Source of the DNA: JACKOB01 sp024234575
Lineage (GTDB): Bacteria; Pseudomonadota; Gammaproteobacteria; Pseudomonadales; Oleiphilaceae
Direction of reading: 5' to 3'
Assembly: GCA_051208035.1 (NCBI GenBank)
Contig: JBPJFZ010000008.1
Coordinates: forward strand, 193,809 to 257,808
Length of the DNA stretch: 64,000 bases
Part shown: one piece after another, positions 17,767-28,018 of the stretch
Position numbering within the stretch: the first letter of the stretch is position 1
Layout of the letters: every line of letters starts with the position of its first letter
Program-made: the position numbers and the translations under genes
Notes under the pieces: generated by a model
Database searches by the model: none
Told to the model about the DNA's origin: nothing
What the model saw: the letters and a program-made list of their open reading frames with translations, nothing else

Positions 17767-19230
17767 ATGAGTATTAATTGGAACGAGTATGATCCTGACA
17801 GATTTTTTGATGAATTAATTGGGGAAAACGGAGTTCCCAGAGGGCCGGCAAAGCGGTTGGCAGAGCATCTGCATGCTCTTGATGCTAATGAACTGGAAGC
17901 ACGCCGACAGTTAGCCGAGGCAACCATTCATGAAATGGGGGTAAGTTTTACCGTTTACACAGAGCAGGGGAATATCGATCGCGCCTGGCCATTCGACATC
18001 ATTCCGCGAACGATTTCAGCCGGGCAATGGGATCGCACTGCAGCGGGTCTTAAGCAGAGATTGCGCGCACTCAACATGTTTATTGGTGATTTGTATGATC
18101 AGCAGAACATTATCAAAGATGGCATAGTTCCCGAGCATATTGTTAGATTTTCAAAGAACTTCCGTCCGGAATGTGTTGGTATCAAGCCTGCACATGGCGT
18201 TTGGGCACATATATGTGGCACCGACCTGGTGAGAGATGGTGATGGTGAGTTTTACGTGTTAGAAGATAATCTTCGAGTGCCGTCCGGTGTTGCCTATATG
18301 CTGGAGAATAGAGCCATCACCAAAAGGGTGTTGCCCGAGTTGTTTAAACTGGAGGTGATCAAGCCTGTTGATGATTATCCAGCCAGGCTGTTTGATACCC
18401 TTGTGTCTATTTCGCCCCGAAAGATAAAGCGGCCTGAGATCGTGGTGTTAACGCCGGGAATTTTTAACTCTGCCTACTTCGAGCATGCGTATCTCGCCCA
18501 GCAAATGGGAGCTGAACTGGTAGAGGGTAGCGATCTTGTGGTGGGCAAAGATGACTGTGTTTATATGCGCACGATCAATGGTCAAGAGCGCGTTGATGTG
18601 ATTTATCGGCGTATTGATGACTTGTTTATTGACCCGGAAGTATTTCAAAAAGACTCTGTGCTTGGGGTGCCCGGACTTATGCGTGCCTGGCGGGCTGGCA
18701 ATGTTGCTTTAGCCAATGCACCGGGAGCTGGTGTGGCAGATGATAAGGTGGTTTATGCCTATGTACCGGAAATTATCCGATATTACCTTAATGAAGAGCC
18801 GCTTATACAAAACGTTAAGACTTATCTCTGTGATGATCCTGACCAACGCCAATACGTGATCGATCATATTAGTGAACTGGTGGTAAAGCCTGCCAATGAA
18901 TCGGGTGGCTACGGTATGTTAATTGGTCCGCACTCAACCAAAAAAGAGCAGGCGCAGTTTGTAAAGCTGATCAAGGCCGATCCGCGTAACTATATCGCGC
19001 AACCCACGCTCGCTCTCTCTACGGCACCCACACTGGTAGGCAAAGGGGTTGTGGAACCCCGTCACCTCGATTTACGTCCATTCGTGTTGCAAGGGAAGAG
19101 TAGCTACGTCACTACCGGTGGTTTGACCCGGGTGGCGATGAAAAAGGGCTCGCTGGTCGTGAACTCATCGCAGGGTGGGGGAAGCAAAGATACGTGGATT
19201 ATTAATGGAGGTGGCAGTGATGCTGTCTAA
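17767..19230 (+). CDS. circularly permuted type 2 ATP-grasp protein (first copy)
   Basis: A 487-residue protein of the DUF404/DUF407 class: NWNEYDPDRFFDEL near the start, RPFDIIPRTI-like WPFDIIPRTISAGQWDR, the DxxxxxDGEFYVLEDNLRVPSGVAYMLENR segment with the ATP-grasp acidic residues, and VVKPANESGGYGM (nucleotide-binding Lys and glycines). These enzymes are predicted carboxylate-amine ligases that form peptide-like bonds using ATP. The start is uncertain: the frame is open from a TTG at 17686, but family members begin about at MSINW (17767). It ends overlapping the alpha-E gene by 11 nt, opening a five-gene operon. Confidence 0.85.
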   Translation: MSINWNEYDPDRFFDELIGENGVPRGPAKRLAEHLHALDANELEARRQLAEATIHEMGVSFTVYTEQGNIDRAWPFDIIPRTISAGQWDRTAAGLKQRLRALNMFIGDLYDQQNIIKDGIVPEHIVRFSKNFRPECVGIKPAHGVWAHICGTDLVRDGDGEFYVLEDNLRVPSGVAYMLENRAITKRVLPELFKLEVIKPVDDYPARLFDTLVSISPRKIKRPEIVVLTPGIFNSAYFEHAYLAQQMGAELVEGSDLVVGKDDCVYMRTINGQERVDVIYRRIDDLFIDPEVFQKDSVLGVPGLMRAWRAGNVALANAPGAGVADDKVVYAYVPEIIRYYLNEEPLIQNVKTYLCDDPDQRQYVIDHISELVVKPANESGGYGMLIGPHSTKKEQAQFVKLIKADPRNYIAQPTLALSTAPTLVGKGVVEPRHLDLRPFVLQGKSSYVTTGGLTRVAMKKGSLVVNSSQGGGSKDTWIINGGGSDAV

Positions 19231-20149
19231 AGTAGCCGAAAGAATATACTGGACCGCCCGTCACCTTGAGCGAGTCGAGAATACCGCCCGTTTGATAAGT
19301 GTTTATGATAATTTGCTGTTTGATCTGCCGGATGAGCTGGATATCAGCTGGTATAACCTTGTCACCCTTAATAGTGCTGATGATTTATTTGCTGAGCGCT
19401 ATAAAAACCGTGATGAGCGTAATGTTGTTAAGTTTTTATTGGCCGACAACACCAACCCCTCATCAATGTTGTCGGCATTGCAAATGGTACGCGAAAATGT
19501 GCGTACGACGCGGGATGTGTTACCCAAAGAAAGTTGGGAAATGGTCAATGAACTCTACATATTCGCCAATGCGGAAATTCAGCAAGGCCTTAAGCGAAGT
19601 GCACGTCATGGTTTCCTTGAGCAGATGGTGCGTGGATGCCAGCAGATTAATGGCCTTTTCGCCGGAACGATGCGACGGGATGCATGCTGGCAATTTCTCA
19701 GCCTTGGGCGTAACCTTGAACGTGCTGATATGCTGACGCGACTGCTTGATGCCGGTGCTGCAGCACAAATTCAGGGTGAGGCCGAAACAGATGCGCGCAT
19801 CAGTCAGGTCGTGTGGGGTAATGTGTTACGTTCCAGTTCTGCCGAGCTTTGCTATCGTCGAACCATGCGCAGCGCGGTACATCAAAATGATGTGGCAAAG
19901 TTTTTATTGCAAGATTCGCAATTCCCTCGTAGCCTGAAGTACTGCCTTGATGATATGTTGCAGTCTGTAAAAGCACTACCGAATCGAAATAAAGCCACGG
20001 AAGCGGTTAATGCAGCTTTGGGTAGAGAGTTCGGAATGGATGAAGGCAAACGGCTGGGAGTTGAGTTTCGAGACTATTTGAATCAACAGCAACTTAATCT
20101 TCGTAATTTACATCAGGTTTTCAGTGAAATCTGGTTTCCCGTAGTTTAG
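19220..20149 (+). CDS. alpha-E domain protein (DUF403)
   Basis: A 309-residue all-helical protein. It starts MLSKVAERIYWTARHLERVENTARL, the signature of alpha-E proteins, which always accompany circularly permuted ATP-grasp and transglutaminase genes. A perfect GGAGGTGG lies 6 nt before the ATG at 19220, inside the end of the previous gene, so the two are translationally coupled. The biochemical role of alpha-E is not known; it may bind the substrate or bridge partners in the ligase complex. Confidence 0.88.
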   Translation: MLSKVAERIYWTARHLERVENTARLISVYDNLLFDLPDELDISWYNLVTLNSADDLFAERYKNRDERNVVKFLLADNTNPSSMLSALQMVRENVRTTRDVLPKESWEMVNELYIFANAEIQQGLKRSARHGFLEQMVRGCQQINGLFAGTMRRDACWQFLSLGRNLERADMLTRLLDAGAAAQIQGEAETDARISQVVWGNVLRSSSAELCYRRTMRSAVHQNDVAKFLLQDSQFPRSLKYCLDDMLQSVKALPNRNKATEAVNAALGREFGMDEGKRLGVEFRDYLNQQQLNLRNLHQVFSEIWFPVV

Positions 20150-20174
20150 AGATGCACCGTCAAAGAGGTACAGA

Positions 20175-23100
20175 ATGACCATACGCACTGCGATTCACCA
20201 TGTGACTGAATATAAGTTCGATCGATTGGTGGCACTGTCGCCCCATGTACTCAGGTTGCGACCGGCTGCACATAGCAGGACGCCTATTCACGGTTACTCG
20301 CTCAAAATTACACCTGAAAACCATTTTATCAACTGGCAGCAGGACCCATTTGGAAACTTTCTTGCCAGGCTGGTGTTTCCTGAAAAAACCAAAAGCCTGA
20401 AAATTGAAGTGGAAGTCATTGCCGACATGACGGTAATTAATCCTTTTGATTTTTTCGTAGAACCTTCCGCTGAAAAATATCCTTTTAAGTATGACAAGGT
20501 TCTGAAGCAGGAATTGCATCCTTATCTTGAAATAGAGGATGACGGCCCGCTGATCAAAAAGTGGGTTGATTCTGTGCCGAAGAAGCCCATGCCAATCAAT
20601 GATTTTCTGGTGTATCTCAACCAGCGTTTGCAAGGAGAAATTGGCTACAATATTCGTATGGAGCCCGGGGTTCAGGACAGTGATACCACGCTTAAAATAA
20701 AGAAGGGTTCATGTCGTGATACCGGCTGGCTGCTGGTACAGATACTGCGTCATTTAGGGTTGGCGGCGCGCTTTACCTCCGGTTATCTGGTGCAGCTTAC
20801 ATCCGATATCAAGTCGCTCGATGGCCCCTCTGGCCCAGTGCAAGACTTTACAGATTTACACGCCTGGTGCGAGGTTTATATTCCTGGTGCTGGCTGGGTA
20901 GGGCTTGACCCAACTTCTGGCTTATTCGCCAGTGAGGGGCATATTCCTCTGGCCTGCACACCGTCACCGGGTTCAGCCGCTCCGATTACCGGCGGTATGG
21001 ATAAATGTGAAGTTGAATTCAGCTTCAGCAATGAAGTGATTCGTATCCACGAAGACCCCCGTGTTACCAAGCCCTATAGTGATGACGAGTGGCTGTGTAT
21101 TGATGCGCTGGGCAAAGCGGTAGATAAACAATTAGATGAAATGGATGTGCGCCTGACACAAGGCGGTGAGCCAACATTTGTTTCCATCGATGATATGGAT
21201 TCTGACCAGTGGAATACCGCCGCGCTGGGCGATGATAAATTGCGTTTGTCAAAAGATTTGTTGCTGCGTATGCGGGATAAGTTTGCCCCGGATGGCCTGT
21301 TGCATTACGGGCAGGGTAAATGGTACCCAGGTGAAGAGTTACCTCGCTGGGCGCTGGGCTGTTTTTGGCGTACGGACGGGCAACCTTTATGGCGCAATCG
21401 TGAGTGGTTAGCGCGGGTAGACAAGAGCTATGGCATCACCATTAAGCAGGCAGAAACTTTTTCAAGATTGCTGACCAAAAAGGCAGGCCTGAAAGATAGC
21501 TACCTGGTAACCGCCTATGAGGATGCGCTGTATTACATGTGGCGCGAGCAGTCGTTGCCCCATAATGTTGATCCGCGCAAGGTGAACCTAAAAGATGATC
21601 TCGAACGCAAAAAACTGGCGCAGTTGTTAGAGCAGGGCTTAGGTGACCCTGTGGGTTTCTGTTTGCCTCTTGGCTGGAATTACAATACCAATCACTGGCG
21701 CTCAAGCCCGTGGCCATTGCGTCGCGATACCCTGGAGTTGATTCCCGGTGACTCACCTATCGGCTTCCGTTTGCCGCTGGATTCTTTACCTTATGTTACC
21801 GAAGAAGAGCGGGACGACCCGCAGCCACGCGATCCATTCGAGCCGACAGAGCCTCTGGCGAGCGCCGGTGACAGTGCGAAGCTGGCACGGGCAGATAAAA
21901 AGGATGAGGTAAAGGCTACTGTTAGCGTTGATGTCATACGTACGACTCTTTGTATCGAACCTCGAAACGGACGGCTGTATGTATTTACGCCCCCGATGGA
22001 AATGTTAGAACAATATGTCTCCTTGATCGAATTGATTGAAGACACGGCAGCAGAGTTGAAAATACCTGTCGTTATCGAAGGCTACGAGCCGCCGCGAGAC
22101 CCGCGACTGAACTGCTTTAAAGTGACGCCTGACCCCGGTGTCATCGAAGTGAACATCCATCCTTCGAAAAACTGGAAAGAACTGGTTCACAACACCGAAA
22201 CAATCTACGAAGAAGCCCGACAGTCAAGGCTTTGCGCAGAGAAGTTTATGATCGATGGCCGACATACAGGAACGGGTGGTGGTAACCATATTACCCTGGG
22301 TTCATCGAGCCCGACGGACAGCCCGTTCTTGCGCCGCCCTGATTTATTGCGCAGCTTTATTACCTTTTGGCAGCATCATCCAGGGCTTTCCTATTTGTTT
22401 TCGGGCATGTTTATCGGCCCAACGAGCCAATCGCCCCGGGTTGATGAAGGCCGTGACGAAATGCTCTACGAGCTGGAAGTAGCGTTTTCGCAAATGAAGG
22501 AAGACACAGTTCCCCAGCCTTGGCTGGTGGATCGTCTCATGCGAAACCTGTTGGTAGATATTACCGGCAATACGCACCGCTCAGAGTTTTGTATTGATAA
22601 GCTGTATGCACCTGGATCTGCGTCTGGCCGACAGGGGTTGCTAGAGTTCCGTGGTTTTGAAATGCCACCTCATGCACGCATGTCTCTGGTACAGGCACTG
22701 CTGATTCGTTGCCTGATCGTAAAATTCTGGAAAGAACCATACCACAAGCCATTGGTGCGGTGGGGGACAGAGTTGCACGATCGTTTTATGCTGCCACATT
22801 ATGTTTGGGAAGATCTCCGCGAAGTCGTCAATGAGCTGCAAGAAGCCGGTTTACCATTTCAGCTGGATTGGCTGGCACCGTTCGAAGAGTTCCGTTTCCC
22901 CCATTATGGGCGGGCGCAAGTCAATGATATGCAAATAGAGTTGCGTTGGGCCATTGAGCCCTGGCATGTGTTAGGGGAAGAGGTGAGCAGCTTTGGTACC
23001 TCCCGTTATGTCGATTCTTCGATGGAGCGTTTGCAGGTGAAAGTTTATGGCTTAACGCCAGGGCGTTATGTGCTTGCCTGTAATGGTCGTCGAGCACCGC

Positions 23101-23510
23101 TGCGGCCTACCGGGCGACATGGTGAATATGTTGCTGGTGTCCGCTATCGTGCCTGGCATCCGCCTACAGCGTTGCACCCCCTGATTGGCGTGCACTCGCC
23201 GCTGGTGTTTGATTTGTTTGATACCTGGAACGGCAAGTCGATAGGTGGATGTACCTATCATGTTGTACATCCAGGCGGGCGCAGCTATGAGACACTGCCG
23301 GTGAATGCGTTTGAAGCGGAATCCCGACGTATCAACAGGTTCTGGAACTTTGGTCATACCGCAACCAGTAATGCACCAAGGCCAGAATTTGATGACATCT
23401 GGGAGTTTTTTGTGAATGAAGAGCCACCACGTGCGATGGCGCCGCCGTTGGAAATGCCTTCAGATGAGTTTCCGCATACTCTGGACTTGCGCCGACATAT
23501 GGAAAAATAA
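20175..23510 (+). CDS. transglutaminase-like / DUF2126 fusion protein
   Basis: An 1111-residue protein. Residues 1-290 are a bacterial transglutaminase-like domain with the expected Cys-His-Asp triad: SCRDTGWLL (Cys about 179), DLHAWCEVY (His about 229) and GLDPTSG (Asp about 244). The rest is DUF2126, which in related proteins is fused to this domain and has TQGGEPTFVS, GKWYPGE and RHTGTGGGNH motifs, all visible here. The His/Gly-rich HTGTGGGNH segment looks like a metal or nucleotide site of a glutamine-synthetase-type ligase. AGAGG lies 7 nt before the ATG. It is probably a peptidase or amidotransferase paired with the ATP-grasp ligases. Confidence 0.87.
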   Translation: MTIRTAIHHVTEYKFDRLVALSPHVLRLRPAAHSRTPIHGYSLKITPENHFINWQQDPFGNFLARLVFPEKTKSLKIEVEVIADMTVINPFDFFVEPSAEKYPFKYDKVLKQELHPYLEIEDDGPLIKKWVDSVPKKPMPINDFLVYLNQRLQGEIGYNIRMEPGVQDSDTTLKIKKGSCRDTGWLLVQILRHLGLAARFTSGYLVQLTSDIKSLDGPSGPVQDFTDLHAWCEVYIPGAGWVGLDPTSGLFASEGHIPLACTPSPGSAAPITGGMDKCEVEFSFSNEVIRIHEDPRVTKPYSDDEWLCIDALGKAVDKQLDEMDVRLTQGGEPTFVSIDDMDSDQWNTAALGDDKLRLSKDLLLRMRDKFAPDGLLHYGQGKWYPGEELPRWALGCFWRTDGQPLWRNREWLARVDKSYGITIKQAETFSRLLTKKAGLKDSYLVTAYEDALYYMWREQSLPHNVDPRKVNLKDDLERKKLAQLLEQGLGDPVGFCLPLGWNYNTNHWRSSPWPLRRDTLELIPGDSPIGFRLPLDSLPYVTEEERDDPQPRDPFEPTEPLASAGDSAKLARADKKDEVKATVSVDVIRTTLCIEPRNGRLYVFTPPMEMLEQYVSLIELIEDTAAELKIPVVIEGYEPPRDPRLNCFKVTPDPGVIEVNIHPSKNWKELVHNTETIYEEARQSRLCAEKFMIDGRHTGTGGGNHITLGSSSPTDSPFLRRPDLLRSFITFWQHHPGLSYLFSGMFIGPTSQSPRVDEGRDEMLYELEVAFSQMKEDTVPQPWLVDRLMRNLLVDITGNTHRSEFCIDKLYAPGSASGRQGLLEFRGFEMPPHARMSLVQALLIRCLIVKFWKEPYHKPLVRWGTELHDRFMLPHYVWEDLREVVNELQEAGLPFQLDWLAPFEEFRFPHYGRAQVNDMQIELRWAIEPWHVLGEEVSSFGTSRYVDSSMERLQVKVYGLTPGRYVLACNGRRAPLRPTGRHGEYVAGVRYRAWHPPTALHPLIGVHSPLVFDLFDTWNGKSIGGCTYHVVHPGGRSYETLPVNAFEAESRRINRFWNFGHTATSNAPRPEFDDIWEFFVNEEPPRAMAPPLEMPSDEFPHTLDLRRHMEK

Positions 23511-23517
23511 CTACTAA

Positions 23518-23601
23518 TGCAATTGATCGAAAGTAATCAGGCTGCCAGCGATGCAGAAAACATGTTGTTTAAGCGCATGGTTTTAAGAGTGGCGGAGTAA
23601 C
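23518..23601 (+). CDS. possible 27-residue ORF between operon genes
   Basis: ATG at 23518 to TAA at 23598 encodes MQLIESNQAASDAENMLFKR and seven more residues, ending 1 nt before the next ATG. There is no good ribosome site, but it could be read by coupling. It may simply be leader space for the next gene. Confidence 0.15.
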
Positions 23602-26160
23602 ATGATGGATAATTCCGCCGTTGTGAAACCTGTCGGGTTTTCGTATCCCCGCGGGGCAGCTGGTTATGACGAGGTGTATGGTAGTCAGCTACAAATGCAG
23701 AAGCATTGGCAGCATCTGTTTGATGGCTTGCAGGCATTGGGTGACCAGGGCATTCAAGAGCGACAAATGAAGGCCGAGCGTATCCTTCGGGATGATGGTG
23801 CCACCTATAATAGTGGTGCCTCGCCATTCTCAAATATATGGCAGCTTGACCCTGTGCCAATCCTGCTCGAAAGCGAAGAGTGGGGAAAAATCGAGTCGGG
23901 CCTGCTGGAAAGGTCCGAACTCTTTAATCTTATTTTAAAAGACCTGTATGGCCCGCGAACGTTAATTCGTCATGGTATTGTGCCCCCAGAACTGGTTTTT
24001 GGTCATTCCGGTTTTTTGCGCGCCTGCCAGGGGCTAATGCTGCCTGGAGAGCATCAGCTGGTACTGCACGCGACCGATATGGTGCGAGATTCATCCGGTG
24101 CTATGCAGATTATTGGTGACCGAACACAGGCACCCAGCGGTGCCGGTTATGCCCTCGAGAATCGAACGGTCATGTCAAGGGTTTTGCCGTCGCTGTTCAG
24201 AGACAGCCACGTGCACCGGCTCTCGCTCTTTTTTCAGACGCTGCGGTTTAAGTTAAATAGCCTCGCCAGTCATATGACCACCGAGCAACCTCGCGTTGTT
24301 ATCCTAACGCCGGGTTCGTATAACGAGACTTATTTCGAGCATGCCTACCTTGCTAACTACCTTGGTTACCCTTTGGTGCAAGGCAGTGATTTACAGGTTA
24401 GCAAAGGCTATTTGTGGATGAAGTCGTTAGGTGAAATGACGAGAGTTGACGTCGTTTTGCGCCGCATTGACGATTTCTATTCCGACCCGGTCGAACTAAA
24501 AAGTGATTCCAGCCTTGGTGTGCCAGGGCTGCTGGAAGTGGTGCGGGCCGGGCGAGTGGTTATTGCTAATCCTCTTGGTTCAGGGGTGCTTGAAAATCCC
24601 GCGCTGTTAAAATATCTGCCGCAGATAGGTAGCCACTTTTTAGGCCGAGAGCCGCGTTTGCCTTCAGTTAAAACTTACTGGTGTGGTGACCCTCAAGATT
24701 TGGCTTATGTACTTGATAACCTGCATCATCTGGTGATTAAACCCATTTTTCGAAAGCCGGGCACCACCAGCATTTTTGGCTCTCAGTTGGATGAGGCGCA
24801 ACAGCTTCAGGTAAAGGACTTACTGCGACAGAACCCCCTTTATTATTCTGCTCAGGAGTATATTCAGCCCTCAACGACGCCTTCGTGGAAGGGAGGGCAG
24901 TTGTTGCCTTTACCAACCTTGTTACGCGGGTTTTCGGTGGCTGATGAGTCATCCTATCGTATCATGCCTGGAGGGTTGACTCGTGTTGGTGCTGTTGGCA
25001 CGTTGAGCTTAACCAACCAACAGGGGGCGGTTAGTAAAGATACCTGGATTATTGCTTCTGAACCCGAGAAGCAGATTTCACTGCAAGAAGAGCGACCTGT
25101 TCCTCGGCAGACAGTTAAAGAATCGAAAGCGGCCTTTCCCTGTCGGGTGGTCGAAAATCTTTATTGGGTTGGCCGCTACGCCGAAAGGGCAGAGTCGGCA
25201 CTGCGTATGCTGCGCACGGTGTTTATGCATTTTAACAGCACCTATCACATGCCAGAGTCCACTCGGCAACTGCTCTTGCGTGCGGTTACAGAACTAACGA
25301 CAACTTATCCAGGCTTTACCATTGCCGATCCTGAACTCTACAAGCATCCCGAGTCAGAGTTACTGGCGGTAATTCTTGACTCAACCCGAGAGGGCAGTAT
25401 CAGCAGCAATTTGCATGCATTGCTAAAGTGCACCGATCAGGTTCGCGAGCTGCTGTCGACGGATACGCAAAGAGTCATAAACGACATTCGTGATCAGCTG
25501 GATGCGCTAGGTAAAGGCATCAGTGCTGATCTCAATGCGGCACCCGAAGAAGCCCTTGATCCTCTGGTGACGACCCTGCTGGCCTTTACCGGACTTTGTC
25601 AGGAGAGCATGGTGCGTGGTTTGGGCTGGCGCTTTATGGAAATGGGGCGACGCGTAGAGCGATCAGTGCAAATCGTGCGTCTGTTGCGCTCATCGCTGGT
25701 GAAGGTGTTGCCAGAAGAAGAGCAACTGCGCGTGCTTGAAACCATTCTGATGAGTAATGAAGCGCTGATTACGTTTCGCCGTCGCTATCACTCAGAGAGT
25801 GACTTGTCCCATGGTTTGGAACTATTGCTCTGCGACAACAGCAATCCACGATCTTTGTTTTATCAAATCGAGTTACTGCGCCAGCACTTATTGAAGTTAC
25901 CTGCTCGAGGTGGTGTTGCCTTAGGGCTGCCTGAGGAGGAACGGTTCTTACTTGAAGCCTCGACGGCAATTCAGCTGTGTCGTACGGATGTATTAATTCT
26001 TGAAGAAGGCAAAACCGGCAATAGAGGGGCGCTCGATCAATTACTGGCGCGCTTGCAGATGCTATTGCAGGAAACCTCGGATTGTCTCAGCGATAAATAC
26101 TTTGATCAGGTAAAAGCACACCAGCAATTAATACGCACTAACTGGGAAGAAGAGCTATGA
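23602..26160 (+). CDS. ATP-grasp / alpha-E fusion protein (second copy)
   Basis: An 852-residue protein fusing what the first two genes of the operon encode separately. Residues 1-490 are a circularly permuted ATP-grasp (WQLDPVPILLE, DRTQAPSGAGYALENR, VVILTPGSYNETYFEHAYLA, HLVIKPIFRKPG), and 510-850 are alpha-E (FPCRVVENLYWVGRYAERAESALRML). GGAG 5 nt before the ATG sets the start at 23602. The last four bases (ATGA) overlap the next gene. Having both a split and a fused ATP-grasp/alpha-E set suggests two linked ligation steps or a hetero-oligomer. Confidence 0.87.
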   Translation: MMDNSAVVKPVGFSYPRGAAGYDEVYGSQLQMQKHWQHLFDGLQALGDQGIQERQMKAERILRDDGATYNSGASPFSNIWQLDPVPILLESEEWGKIESGLLERSELFNLILKDLYGPRTLIRHGIVPPELVFGHSGFLRACQGLMLPGEHQLVLHATDMVRDSSGAMQIIGDRTQAPSGAGYALENRTVMSRVLPSLFRDSHVHRLSLFFQTLRFKLNSLASHMTTEQPRVVILTPGSYNETYFEHAYLANYLGYPLVQGSDLQVSKGYLWMKSLGEMTRVDVVLRRIDDFYSDPVELKSDSSLGVPGLLEVVRAGRVVIANPLGSGVLENPALLKYLPQIGSHFLGREPRLPSVKTYWCGDPQDLAYVLDNLHHLVIKPIFRKPGTTSIFGSQLDEAQQLQVKDLLRQNPLYYSAQEYIQPSTTPSWKGGQLLPLPTLLRGFSVADESSYRIMPGGLTRVGAVGTLSLTNQQGAVSKDTWIIASEPEKQISLQEERPVPRQTVKESKAAFPCRVVENLYWVGRYAERAESALRMLRTVFMHFNSTYHMPESTRQLLLRAVTELTTTYPGFTIADPELYKHPESELLAVILDSTREGSISSNLHALLKCTDQVRELLSTDTQRVINDIRDQLDALGKGISADLNAAPEEALDPLVTTLLAFTGLCQESMVRGLGWRFMEMGRRVERSVQIVRLLRSSLVKVLPEEEQLRVLETILMSNEALITFRRRYHSESDLSHGLELLLCDNSNPRSLFYQIELLRQHLLKLPARGGVALGLPEEERFLLEASTAIQLCRTDVLILEEGKTGNRGALDQLLARLQMLLQETSDCLSDKYFDQVKAHQQLIRTNWEEEL

Positions 26161-27068
26161 TCTATCGCATACGCCATTTGACCCATTATGAGTACGAAAA
26201 GCCGGTTTCTCTCTGCTATAACCAGGCTTATTTACTACCAAGGGACACAGACTATCAAACATGCCTCGGTAGCAATGTTAAGATTTCACCATTTCAGACA
26301 GTTGGTCAACGTCATATAGATTACTTTGGTAACCAGGCATTTCACTTCTCGCTGGAGCAACCGCATAAGGAGTTGATCGTTGACGTAGAAAGTGAAATTC
26401 GCATTCATGAATCTAAATATCAGCGAGCGATGGATTTAAATCTCGACTTGGGTGCGACTTGTAGTCAGGCACTTATCGCGATGCAGCAGAGCAGAGATTA
26501 CGCTGTTCTCGAAGCACGTGAGTTTGTATTGGATTCTCCAATGATTAGAGCCGCTGAGGGTTTGCGTGATTACGCTAAGACCTCCTTCAGTGATGATCGG
26601 CCGCTGCTATCGGCGGTGCGCGAGCTAAACCAGCGGATTTTTCAGGACTTCACTTATGATCCAAAGGCTACCAGTATTGCAACGCCTTTGGCAGAGGTGT
26701 TAAAACAGCGGCGTGGCGTTTGTCAGGACTTTGCCCATTTGGCTATTGGTTGCTTGCGTTCTTTGGGGTTTCCCGCCCGTTATGTTAGTGGTTATTTAGA
26801 AACATTACCGCCGCCGGGGCAGGAGAAACTGGTGGGCAGTGATGCCTCGCACGCCTGGTTTGCAATCTATTCGCCAACCGAAGGATGGTTTGAGTTTGAC
26901 CCAACCAACAACAATATGGCTGGCGAGCGACATATAACGACAGCCTGGGGGCGTGATTATGCCGATGTCTCTCCCATGAAAGGAGTATTCTTTGATGGTG
27001 GTGGCAAACAAAAGCTTAATGTTTCGGTTGATGTAAGAAAAGTTGAAAACAGTCAGTATACTGCCTGA
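26157..27068 (+). CDS. transglutaminase-like cysteine peptidase/amidase
   Basis: A 303-residue protein of the bacterial transglutaminase-like family with N-terminal beta region (residues 1-100, YRIRHLTHYEYEKPVSLCYNQAYLLPR) and the catalytic core: RRGVCQDFAHL (Cys about 188), SHAWFAIY (His about 232) and WFEFDPTNN (Asp about 248). It starts inside the stop of the preceding gene (ATGA), so translation is coupled. Such proteins may hydrolyse or transfer the isopeptide-like bonds made by the ATP-grasp partners. It is the last gene of the operon; about 85 nt separates it from the ParA-like gene. Confidence 0.88.
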   Translation: MIYRIRHLTHYEYEKPVSLCYNQAYLLPRDTDYQTCLGSNVKISPFQTVGQRHIDYFGNQAFHFSLEQPHKELIVDVESEIRIHESKYQRAMDLNLDLGATCSQALIAMQQSRDYAVLEAREFVLDSPMIRAAEGLRDYAKTSFSDDRPLLSAVRELNQRIFQDFTYDPKATSIATPLAEVLKQRRGVCQDFAHLAIGCLRSLGFPARYVSGYLETLPPPGQEKLVGSDASHAWFAIYSPTEGWFEFDPTNNNMAGERHITTAWGRDYADVSPMKGVFFDGGGKQKLNVSVDVRKVENSQYTA

Positions 27069-27153
27069 GCTGGTTGCGAAAGGCCGCCGTTTATATCCGC
27101 AATAAATCTACAGAATTCTAAAAAGTAATTACAAAGCTAGCGAGGCTTGATAA

Positions 27154-27861
27154 ATGAGTACAATACATTTTGTTGGTGGTGAAAAGGGTGGTGTAGGTAA
27201 ATCTGTTGTTTCGCGTCTGATGTCACAGTATTGTCTTGAGAGAAACTATCCGTTTGTGGGCCTGGACGCAGACCAGTCACATGCTACGTTAACCCGGTTT
27301 TATGCTGACTTTACCCGGCCGCTTAATCTCGACGTTTTTGAAAGTACTGATTCGATTATGGAACTGGCGCTGGAGCAAGACCAGCAAGTTATTATTGATT
27401 TGCCGGCACAGAGCGAACGTTTTCTTGATCGTTGGATCGAGGAAAACGGCGTCTTGGAAATGTGTGCCGAAATGAACATCCCTGTTGTGTATTGGTATGT
27501 GGTTGATGACGGTATCGATTCCGCCAATCTGATCGATAATTTTATGGCGAAGTATCAGCAACATTTGCAGCTGGTGGTTGTTAAAAATGAAGGGCGAGGC
27601 AGTAATTTTTCAGCCGTTGATCGCGTGTTGGAAAAGCACGGCACAAATAGCGGCCCTACGCAAAGACAATGCCTGTTGCCGGGTTTGCATAAAGAAACCA
27701 TGCGAAAAATTGATAATCTTAGCTTTAGTTTCTGGGGGGCTGAGAACATTAAAGACAAAGCGCTTGATCATTTGAGTTTGATGGAAAGACAGCGCACTAA
27801 AGTGTGGCTTAAAAAGGCTTACTCCATGCTGGAAAACGCCTTTTCCAGTCTTCCCAACTAA
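27154..27861 (+). CDS. ParA/MinD-like P-loop ATPase
   Basis: A 235-residue protein with a deviant Walker A GGEKGGVGKS (residues 8-17, signature Lys11) and a Walker A' LDADQSHATL, followed by VIIDLPAQSER (Walker B-like). These features define the ParA/MinD/SIMIBI class. The rest diverges from chromosomal ParA; similar proteins occur next to mobilisation genes or as orphan ATPases. No ParB partner is visible. It follows the amidoligase operon in the same direction, but a link is not shown by the sequence. Confidence 0.8.
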   Translation: MSTIHFVGGEKGGVGKSVVSRLMSQYCLERNYPFVGLDADQSHATLTRFYADFTRPLNLDVFESTDSIMELALEQDQQVIIDLPAQSERFLDRWIEENGVLEMCAEMNIPVVYWYVVDDGIDSANLIDNFMAKYQQHLQLVVVKNEGRGSNFSAVDRVLEKHGTNSGPTQRQCLLPGLHKETMRKIDNLSFSFWGAENIKDKALDHLSLMERQRTKVWLKKAYSMLENAFSSLPN

Positions 27862-28018
27862 AAGAATCAAATGAGTCCAACAATTAAGGATCAGTAAGCG
27901 TAGAATTGATGCAGATAGCCACTAAACATGGAAGGTGCTTCGGCAACCAACCGCCATAGCGGCTATCACATCAGGCAGAGATTCTCTTTGCCACCGGATT
28001 TCTACAGGAGTGAATCCT

